Under the pieces are notes generated by a model. That model was not told the origin of the DNA and did not search any database. It saw nothing but the letters and a program-made list of their open reading frames with translations. Made by a program: the position numbers and the translations under genes. Positions 57,309 to 64,000 of a stretch of 64,000 bases of DNA are shown here, in pieces; position 1 is the first letter of the stretch, and each line of letters starts with the position of its first letter. Location: contig NZ_QHJG01000001.1 in NCBI RefSeq assembly GCF_003184185.1, positions 186,001 to 250,000 on the forward strand, written 5' to 3'. The DNA is from Legionella qingyii. GTDB lineage: Bacteria; Pseudomonadota; Gammaproteobacteria; Legionellales; Legionellaceae.

Positions 57309-59982
57309 TTATTTCATCTGAGTCCTCTTTTGGTGATGGCAGGAATAACATTTGCTTGGAATGGGCTTGAGTATAAATTTTCGGAGCAGGGGGTAAGTAT
57401 CGCCCAGGCATAGCAAAATACCGAGTAATTTCGGCAAAAAGCTTCTCGTTGCGTGTTGAGGATTCCTGCAATGATTGATTTGCCTCTTCATAAAGAACGA
57501 TATTTAAACCTATATCTAGATTTTTCACGGCGCTGATTTCTATATAATTATCGTTCACAATTTTCGCAATTTCTTCGATTTTAAAGTTATTTTTTAATAA
57601 AATGTCTATCGCCTTCTGAATATTTGAGTGCGAAGAGCACTTATGTATGAAAAGACGCAGTTTATTAAGTGCTTTAAAAGAATTGAATATATTGTCTAAT
57701 TGGTCTTTCAATTCCTCTTGCTGTAGGCTCTGTTGATTAAATTGATCAATAAGAGTGCTGAATTTGATATTATTTGTCTGAATAATTGCATCATACTCTT
57801 TCTTGTTCGGATCCATTAATTGACAAAACACATCATGCATTAAAAAAAGTAACTCTAATCTTTGAGTCAGAATAATAATCGTTTGGGGATCCATCAATTG
57901 CAGTTGTCGAATCGCGGTATCATTTGCGGTCTGACTTAAAGTTGACTGTGATAAAGCAGGAAGCACATTATACATAAAAGTTAAAGTGCCCCTATCCTTC
58001 ACATATCTATTGAGTAATGCAATCATGGTGTGATAATAAGAAAAATACTTCTCATAGTTTTCAGGAAATTTCCCTTGCATGGCATTATTAAGGATATCAT
58101 TAGTCCAATTAATAGATTGCTGTCGAAGAGCATTGTTCCAAGAGAAATGCGGAGCCAATTGTTTAGTCAATGCATTTAACTGAATAAGACAGTAAGATTG
58201 ATTATTAAACAATTGCGCAAATTGAGGTAATTGTTGGTACCAAACTTTAGGATTCAACTGCAATTGTTTTTCTAGCTCCTGACGCATTACTTTGACTAGT
58301 TCAAGATCAGACTCATTGCTTTCTAACGCTAGTAACGCAGCAATATTTTGTTTGAGAAGTCCTATTTGTGTACATGCTATAGCCTGACTCTGCGTCAATT
58401 GTAACGGAATTATCTGCCCCAGCATTTGAAAGCGTATTTGCCAAAGGCCAGGAAGCTTAGGATAATGCTTTCTTAAAGCGGCAGTGAGTTGTTCATGACG
58501 TAAGATGAGACGAATACACGCATCAGTGTTGTACTCTTCAAACAACTTAAAATGTAACAGATCGAAAATAAAAGTGCTTTTGATATCCAGACTTTTGATG
58601 TTAGACAGCATCATTTTGAATCGTTGGTTTTCTTCGGTGCTTGCAGCAGAACGTAATTCGTTAAATTGATTAAGCCATATTTTCAGCGTTGTCTTTCTTG
58701 GTTGTCTATTTTCTTCTTCTGTATCTTGTTCCTTTTTCCTAACTATCTCATCGAGTGGTTGCTCTATCCATTTTTTTAAGTCCTCCGCTGTTTTCTGGTC
58801 TGTCTTTTGCTTTTTGGTTGGTGTTTCAAAGAGGGGGGCAGCTGTATTTTCGCGAACTGCATGTAATGCATTTTGAAAAATTGCTAAAGCTTGTTCAGGC
58901 TTCATTCTTTGCATTTTATTAGGATGAAGTGTACTTCTAAGTGTATCTGTTAATTGATCTTCGAGTGTTGGCTCAAAATCCATATCGCTGAAGATACCTG
59001 TAAAATCAGGACTTTCTGCATGTTCGAGTGCTTTTCTACCATCTCGATGTGGTGCTCCTGCTAGCTCAGCGATACTGACAAATAATGCATATAAATCACT
59101 TTGAATATCATAGTGCTTAGGTATTCCATTCATACTCGCAAGTAGCATATCTCTATCCCATACCATTCGATTGCCATAATTTTGTAAGGTCGAGTATTGC
59201 TCATCTTTCTTTATTGTTTTGGCTAAGCCCATGTCAATTACGGTGATTGTCCATTCACTATGCCCATCATCTTCATTTTTATTTAATTGAGCCATAATGT
59301 TTTCTGGCTTTAGATCACAATGAATTATAGTTCGACCTTCACGTTTTCCGACAGTAACTATTCGATGAATTTGTTTAGGAACCTCCTCTATCAAAGTGCA
59401 AGCAAGACTTAGAAACTCCTCACCAGAGAGTTGATCCACATAAAAATCAAGAGTACGTCCAGGAGCACGATTCATATGCAGGTAAGAAAATTGTTCAGTT
59501 TTAATTAAGCCATAGCGTATTCCCAAAGTCGGATGTTGACTTCCTAGATATTGTTCTTTATTCGCTACGCGAACCAACCAGTTCGGTTTGTTGGGTTTAT
59601 CACTCAATGCATTTTGATTAGTATGCATTTGTTTTACTACATAAGAGCCTGATTCATCAAAAACACCTCTGTCTCCTTGAGGAATGATTGACTTGATAAC
59701 TGGGAAAACGTTGCCAAAGCAGCCTTTATCATCAGAACTAGGTTCAAAAATATCTAAACGTCTAGGTGGTACAATAGAGCGTACTAATGGATCGGCAACG
59801 AATTGAAGAACTGGGAGAGTGAGTACATAACGTGATTCTTCCCCAGCTGTTGTCGGTAAAGAATAGACTTCATAAGCGTCTAATGACCCTGGATTAGCTC
59901 CATATACTGAATTTATAAGTGCAATAACAATAGGGATATTTTCAGATAAAGTTGGATTAATATAACGAATAGGGTTAGGCAT
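57280..59982 (-). CDS. eukaryotic-type Ser/Thr protein kinase (LegK-like effector candidate)
   Basis: 900 residues. The kinase domain spans roughly residues 85-380: Gly-rich KGCFGNVF, VVKQM (ATP-site Lys), HCDLKPENIM (catalytic loop with Asp, Lys, Asn) and VIDMGLAK (DMG in place of DFG), then SDLYALFVSI. All catalytic residues are present apart from HRD reading HCD. The C-terminal ~500 residues are almost entirely helical with no recognised domain, possibly a host-targeting part. No signal peptide. Known Legionella kinases LegK1-4 are Dot/Icm effectors; equivalence is inferred. Confidence 0.87.
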   Translation of the reverse strand: MPNPIRYINPTLSENIPIVIALINSVYGANPGSLDAYEVYSLPTTAGEESRYVLTLPVLQFVADPLVRSIVPPRRLDIFEPSSDDKGCFGNVFPVIKSIIPQGDRGVFDESGSYVVKQMHTNQNALSDKPNKPNWLVRVANKEQYLGSQHPTLGIRYGLIKTEQFSYLHMNRAPGRTLDFYVDQLSGEEFLSLACTLIEEVPKQIHRIVTVGKREGRTIIHCDLKPENIMAQLNKNEDDGHSEWTITVIDMGLAKTIKKDEQYSTLQNYGNRMVWDRDMLLASMNGIPKHYDIQSDLYALFVSIAELAGAPHRDGRKALEHAESPDFTGIFSDMDFEPTLEDQLTDTLRSTLHPNKMQRMKPEQALAIFQNALHAVRENTAAPLFETPTKKQKTDQKTAEDLKKWIEQPLDEIVRKKEQDTEEENRQPRKTTLKIWLNQFNELRSAASTEENQRFKMMLSNIKSLDIKSTFIFDLLHFKLFEEYNTDACIRLILRHEQLTAALRKHYPKLPGLWQIRFQMLGQIIPLQLTQSQAIACTQIGLLKQNIAALLALESNESDLELVKVMRQELEKQLQLNPKVWYQQLPQFAQLFNNQSYCLIQLNALTKQLAPHFSWNNALRQQSINWTNDILNNAMQGKFPENYEKYFSYYHTMIALLNRYVKDRGTLTFMYNVLPALSQSTLSQTANDTAIRQLQLMDPQTIIILTQRLELLFLMHDVFCQLMDPNKKEYDAIIQTNNIKFSTLIDQFNQQSLQQEELKDQLDNIFNSFKALNKLRLFIHKCSSHSNIQKAIDILLKNNFKIEEIAKIVNDNYIEISAVKNLDIGLNIVLYEEANQSLQESSTRNEKLFAEITRYFAMPGRYLPPAPKIYTQAHSKQMLFLPSPKEDSDEITTHENTYSI

Positions 59983-60432
59983 AGCTTTACGCTCAAGAAT
60001 ACATATAAAAACAAGTGATGGTCATGATTATATCATAATGTTTTTATTTAATCTGTTTTGTCTATCTCTTTACCTTAAATTGATCAAAAAAAGACCTTGG
60101 ATAAAAACTCTGAGAACTAAAGAGAACTTTATGCAAAGGAAAAAGGCGCTTGAGAAAATAAAAGTTAATGACGAAGAACATACGGATGTTGACACTCCAA
60201 AATACAACTGATTTTACATGCATAGGTTGGGCCTTGGGCCAACAATTTCTTATAAAATTATAAAAAAATCCGATGTACTCTGGCATGAGTCTTATGTTTG
60301 TCGGGCAAGGCCCGACGATTGGGTGGTATATGATAAGAGAAAAAAGCCTCAAATCGGTTTTGTGGCAGGGGCGACATTGTAATGCAGTGAGCAAATGTTA
60401 CTAATTAGCTATTTTTTGTTATGAACTATTAC
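59983..60432. other. intergenic gap with hairpin repeat
   Basis: Contains only the repeat at 60301-60315. A 110-codon minus-strand frame over it lacks a ribosome site and has a Phe/Cys-rich, unprotein-like composition. Confidence 0.5.
60301..60315. repeat. hairpin TCGGGC-AAG-GCCCGA
   Basis: Six-base arms with an AAG loop; same design as 54764-54780, so the two are probably members of one dispersed family or similar terminators. Confidence 0.5.
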
Positions 60433-61335
60433 TTATTTGTGCTCAAACGTTATCATAGAGTATGTTTCAGCTGTGTAATATGGTTCTTGATCCACTTTGT
60501 ATTCTTTGGCTAACTCGGCTGCTGTTTTATGATCAATGCATTGTATTCCAAGTTTTTGGCATAGAAGAACGATCTCATTTGGTTCAAAAAATGTTTTGAA
60601 AGGAGATTTTTTAGTAGCAAACTCATCTAAAGTTTTTTCTAAACAGTTTTCTTTCGCAGATGAGTCTAATTGCTGTGCCCCTGTTTGCATCAGAGTATGC
60701 ATGTAGTCGAAGGAAATGATTAAATGGCTAAACTTGCTTGATAACTCACGTAAAATTCTTATTACATCCTCTTTTTCGAGGTAGAATGTATTTCCTTCCC
60801 ATAAAATTAAAGTTGGCTTTGTGAAATCAATGTCATTGTTTGTCAATTCGGCAATTAAATCACCCTTAACATAGTCCAGGCCGATATAAGTGGCATTTTT
60901 GTTAATATTTTGTTCGGAATAAATCTGTTCCTTACATTTTAAAATGTGCGGTTGATCTATTTCAAAAAAACGTGCTCCAAATTGCTGGGTATATTTCATT
61001 TTACGCACCGGCAGGGTATCAAAGCCGCTACCTAAAATGACGATCTGCTTTACATCTTTGTTTTTGACCGCATCTGATACGGTACGTCTAAAAAAACGGG
61101 TTCTAGTCGCTAATGGCAACCACATTCTTTTATCTAGCCTTTGTTCGGCTTCTTCTTTAACTTGCTCATTAGCAAAATTCTGCATTAGGGGATCTTTAAA
61201 TAAATCCTTTTCTCTTGTACCCTGCTTTTGTGTTAATGTCGGCCAATTTTCTTTAGATTTAGACTCTTTTTTCCAATAATTTGCTAATAAGGAAGTGGTT
61301 GCAACATTATTCTCTTTTAAAATTTTTTCACGCAT
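60433..61335 (-). CDS. leucine-carboxyl/PPM-type SAM-dependent methyltransferase
   Basis: 300 residues. RFFRRTVSDAV, then ILGSGFDTLPVR (SAM-binding loop), FEIDQP, IGLDYVKGD and LILWEGNTFYL, matching the LCMT/PPM family of O-methyltransferases. Some members methylate carboxyls and others small molecules in natural-product pathways. It lies 14 bases after the alpha/beta hydrolase gene, so the two are likely co-transcribed and may act in one pathway. Substrate unknown. Confidence 0.88.
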   Translation of the reverse strand: MREKILKENNVATTSLLANYWKKESKSKENWPTLTQKQGTREKDLFKDPLMQNFANEQVKEEAEQRLDKRMWLPLATRTRFFRRTVSDAVKNKDVKQIVILGSGFDTLPVRKMKYTQQFGARFFEIDQPHILKCKEQIYSEQNINKNATYIGLDYVKGDLIAELTNNDIDFTKPTLILWEGNTFYLEKEDVIRILRELSSKFSHLIISFDYMHTLMQTGAQQLDSSAKENCLEKTLDEFATKKSPFKTFFEPNEIVLLCQKLGIQCIDHKTAAELAKEYKVDQEPYYTAETYSMITFEHK

Positions 61336-61349
61336 AAAAGCAAGTTCTC

Positions 61350-62066
61350 TTATTTTAATAGTTCATCTACAATTTGCCTCACACCTGAATAATAAGCGGC
61401 ATGATCGGCATCTAAATATACAATATTATCGGTAACTTCTCTACTCATACGCAGCTGATCACTTAGGAGTAAGGCCTTATCATACCGGCAAACTAAAGAG
61501 CGTTTCGAAATACGAGTAAATTGTTTGCCAATATTGACTGTTTCGGTAAATGGCCGTAAGGGTTGAGGTTGTAATCGAGCCATCGCTTTTTGAGCATCCT
61601 TTAGGCTGCAACAGTTAAAAAGAATATTGGCTAAATCCGATGAGGATTGAAGGCGAATTTCTTGCAATGTTTCATCGATGATTAAAAAGGGTGTAAGGTT
61701 GTTCGATTCGGATTCTTGTGCTAATGAAAACAGCGATTTCTGGTCTTTCGGAACATAGGCTGCAACAAAAATTAGTTCACGAATCGCATCAGGAATAACC
61801 TCAGCAGCTGCCGCGATAACTAAACCAGCCATGCTATGGCCAACTAATGTAACCTGTTCGGGTTGTTGCTTAATTAATTCAACAACACTTTGCACGTAGT
61901 CATTAAAACAAATTGAGCTGCTTATTTGATTTTGTACGCCATGACCAGGCAAATTGGGCATGAGTACTTTATGTCCTTTCAAGGAAAGCTCTTTTGCAAT
62001 AGGCCTCCAACACCAAGAGGCATGCCATGCACCGTGAATTAAGATAAATGTTTGAGCGCTTTGCAT
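61350..62066 (-). CDS. alpha/beta-hydrolase (esterase-type)
   Basis: 238 residues, AAGGA before ATG 62066. FILIHGAWHASWCW (oxyanion region), GHSMAG (nucleophile Ser ~78), CRYDKAL (acid candidate) and DADHAAYYSG (catalytic His). It resembles the methyl-ester/salicylate-esterase and EstC branch of small cytosolic hydrolases. First gene of a two-gene unit with the methyltransferase. An ester-making and ester-cleaving pair is an attractive but unproven reading. Confidence 0.9.
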   Translation of the reverse strand: MQSAQTFILIHGAWHASWCWRPIAKELSLKGHKVLMPNLPGHGVQNQISSSICFNDYVQSVVELIKQQPEQVTLVGHSMAGLVIAAAAEVIPDAIRELIFVAAYVPKDQKSLFSLAQESESNNLTPFLIIDETLQEIRLQSSSDLANILFNCCSLKDAQKAMARLQPQPLRPFTETVNIGKQFTRISKRSLVCRYDKALLLSDQLRMSREVTDNIVYLDADHAAYYSGVRQIVDELLK

Positions 62067-62326
62067 AGAATTCCTTAGCGGTATCAGGCTATTAATAATA
62101 ATTTAATGTTCAATTGGTATAATAGAATTGTAGCGATAAATCTCCTAGGTTATAAATCACATTTTATCGCTACATTACACGTTCTCATCTGCCAATCAAT
62201 CCTGAACATAGTCTTATTTGACTCCATTTATGGCCACAATTATTTATTACACAATTCATTTGTACCATTTAACAAGCTAACTGTATAATTTGCGCCTAAT
62301 TGGTTATTTATAGAAGTTTATAAGCT

Positions 62327-63433
62327 ATGTTAGACGGGTTTCAACAACAAGAATTAGAGAAAATTAAAAATGATCCTATGCTTATCAAGGATGCTCCTGA
62401 AGAGCTAAAGGCGAATGAAGAATTTATGCTAGAGGTAATACGATTAAGTGCTTTCGCAATGGCTCATGTCGCCCCTGAGCTACAAAATAAAAAAAGTTTC
62501 GTGCTAGCCGCTATTGCGCTCAATGGTTGGGCTTATAACTATACGTTAGATAAATGGAGAGACAATGAAAGTGTAACCCGTTTTGCAGTAAGAAAAGATC
62601 CCGTTTTTCTTTTTGCTGCTTCAGAGCGATTAATGGCCGATGAGGATTTTAAAACCAATGCACTGAAAATCAACAGCTGGTACCCATGGATAAGACTAAA
62701 TAAATTTATAAAAAATAATTTTTTTGAAGGGCTTGGCGATACTTTTGCAATAATGTACGGGAATTATGGGATTTTAGAAAAATTGGATGGAAAAGAGTTC
62801 GATCCTAATATTTTGAAACATGGATTAATTGATATTACCCTGATCCCGCAATTATCTAACTTTCTAATTAATTACGGAGCACCTACGAAGCCGTGCTACG
62901 GCAATCCGTTCAGATATGCCGCAGATAATGAAAAAAGGAAGGATGCCACAATTATTAGAAACATATCCCTTGCTATAGGATTTGGTTTGCAATTTTTAAG
63001 ATTCGCAATGGCCGCTGCTGCCACTGTAATGGTCCTTCCTATCGTTGCTTTGGTACATATGCTAAAATTTCCTTATACCTATTATTACCAACGCAATTTA
63101 CTTCAGCTTGAGGGAGTAATCTACGATGCTAGAAACAATGAACCTGCCTCCGAAAAGACGACTTTAGCAGAGTTTATTTCAAGGACTAATTCCAGTTTAA
63201 ATGATTTATGTGGTTATAAATCCTCGAATATCACCTCTTATTCTTATAAAAATACAGAAGTAGAAACATATGGTTCGGTGCATAGCTCTAGCCCGCTCTT
63301 GTTTTTTAAGCCGTTAAATAGTACGAAACCTTCTCAGGTTCGTGCTAAAGAAATAGCGACTGCACTTGAAATAGATGAACAATATGACCCTAATAATTCA
63401 AGGGCACGTGCTATTGGCCGATCATTTTACTAA
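62327..63433 (+). CDS. DUF4116-like protein (effector candidate)
   Basis: 368 residues. Residues ~15-130 show helical repeats (EELKANEEFMLEVIRLSAFA, and NKKSFVLAAIALNGWAYNY) with the pattern of DUF4116, a domain common in Legionella secreted proteins. Two adjacent hydrophobic helices near 205-245 (LAIGFGLQFLRFAMAAAATVM) suggest membrane insertion. The C-terminus is Ser/Asn-rich. No signal peptide. Function unknown. Confidence 0.78.
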   Translation: MLDGFQQQELEKIKNDPMLIKDAPEELKANEEFMLEVIRLSAFAMAHVAPELQNKKSFVLAAIALNGWAYNYTLDKWRDNESVTRFAVRKDPVFLFAASERLMADEDFKTNALKINSWYPWIRLNKFIKNNFFEGLGDTFAIMYGNYGILEKLDGKEFDPNILKHGLIDITLIPQLSNFLINYGAPTKPCYGNPFRYAADNEKRKDATIIRNISLAIGFGLQFLRFAMAAAATVMVLPIVALVHMLKFPYTYYYQRNLLQLEGVIYDARNNEPASEKTTLAEFISRTNSSLNDLCGYKSSNITSYSYKNTEVETYGSVHSSSPLLFFKPLNSTKPSQVRAKEIATALEIDEQYDPNNSRARAIGRSFY

Positions 63434-63450
63434 TCAATATAAATCAAGCA

Positions 63451-63471
63451 GTTGGGTCGTTTTGACCCAAC
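63451..63471 (+). terminator. hairpin after the DUF4116-like gene
   Basis: GTTGGGTC-GTTTT-GACCCAAC, perfect eight-base arms, 18 bases past the stop. No clear T-run follows, so it is a moderate terminator candidate. Confidence 0.45.
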
Positions 63472-63553
63472 AAACAATCTCGGAAAATTCTACAATCGCT
63501 CTAGGTAGGTCAAATCTCAGTCAACAAAGTACAAGATAATGCTATTTTGATTA

Positions 63554-63936
63554 ATGATTGCGCTTCAGATTGCTAAAAAATCAGGCAACACCATGGATCC
63601 TGCAGTTAAATTACAACACGGGAAATTTTTAGACATATTTGACATGCTCATGGCTATAGAGTTTTCTAACCTGGAAGGAATAGTCATCGAAGATTTTAGT
63701 GTCTTTCAAAATAAATCGAAACTTGCTCGCTTAAAGGTTGTGCTAGCGATAAGCTAGTTAGTTTTCGTAGCAGGCTAGAAGCCTTTTCAAATATCACTTT
63801 GAATGTTGGGGGAAGTCCTGCTTCATCACCTCAACCAGAAAAAATGAGCTTTAAGTTCTTCAAACGACCAACATCTAGGCATGATGAACGCGATACCAAT
63901 TTTTTCGGAACGAGGTACAGCTCGCCATATAATTAG
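63554..63936 (+). pseudogene. frameshifted tail of an effector-like gene
   Basis: Frame one (63554-63757) reads MIALQIAKKSGNTMDPAVK to LARLKVVLAIS and stops. An overlapping frame, open from 63715, continues with CASDKLVSFRSRLEAF, GGSPASSPQPEKMSF and FGTRYSSPYN to a stop at 63936. Joined by one frameshift near 63735 they form one protein-like tail of ~125 residues with the Ser/Pro/Phe-rich C-terminus seen in secreted Legionella proteins. No start upstream; probably a decayed gene. Confidence 0.5.
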
Positions 63937-64000
63937 AGTGTTGTATGAAATGCCGGTAATACAGGCGCTTTATGTATATGATATTGCAACCGAGAAGAGG

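Noticed and set aside
60062..60394. 110-codon minus-strand ORF
   Set aside because: No ribosome site, Phe/Cys-rich odd composition, and it spans the hairpin repeat.
1..64000. CRISPR arrays, rRNA, tRNA, integrases and transposases
   Set aside because: No regular spaced repeats, RNA gene signatures or recombinase proteins were seen.

Overview
The window is AT-rich bacterial DNA and most likely comes from a Legionella species or a close relative (inference). The evidence is a dense set of Dot/Icm-effector-like genes: ankyrin proteins, eukaryotic-type Ser/Thr kinases, an ankyrin protein with a YopJ-like catalytic block, a DUF4116-type protein and a ChaN/Ere-like protein with a C-terminal membrane anchor. 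They sit among an omptin, an opacity-type porin and small secreted proteins. No rRNA, tRNA, CRISPR array, integrase or transposase was recognised.

Region 1 (1-27.5 kb) is a trans-acyltransferase polyketide synthase (PKS) locus. Three giant PKS proteins lie in one tightly overlapping plus-strand operon, the first cut by the left window edge. Together they carry 7 ketosynthases (the first only as its C-terminal tail), 7 acyl carrier proteins, 6 ketoreductases, 4 dehydratase-type domains, 2 C-methyltransferases and no integrated acyltransferase or thioesterase. The same operon continues with a membrane fatty-acid desaturase, an unrecognised 205-residue protein, a BaeB/PksB-type metallo-beta-lactamase-fold hydrolase and a discrete malonyl acyltransferase that must load the ACPs in trans. 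A convergent TylF-type O-methyltransferase overlaps the acyltransferase gene. Together they could build a reduced or unsaturated, C-methylated, possibly O-methylated polyketide. Loading and the first module lie outside the window, and release is not explained.

Region 2 (28-38 kb) is mostly minus-strand effector-like genes. Two proteins share a C-terminal domain not recognised here (GPSGMTSL ... GGLHSxHE), one fused to a kinase-like domain, with an ankyrin gene between them. Then come a small secreted Cys-rich protein, a decayed serine beta-lactamase-like gene, a hypothetical protein and an adenosine-deaminase-family protein.

Region 3 (38-49 kb) holds envelope and stress genes (omptin, porin, a large secreted protein, a ferritin-like protein), an orphan PvcA/DIT1-type isocyanide synthase homologue, an ankyrin protein with a YopJ-like catalytic block and a lysophospholipid acyltransferase.

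Region 4 (49-55 kb) is metabolic: a short, divergent PEP carboxylase and a LysR regulator divergent from an APC-family permease.

Region 5 (55-64 kb) returns to effector-like genes: a ChaN/Ere-like protein, a tiny F-box-like ORF, a 900-residue kinase and a DUF4116-like protein. It also holds a methyltransferase/alpha-beta hydrolase pair and a frameshifted gene tail at the right edge. Short hairpin repeats recur between genes, and one GC-rich palindrome is inserted in frame inside a PKS gene.
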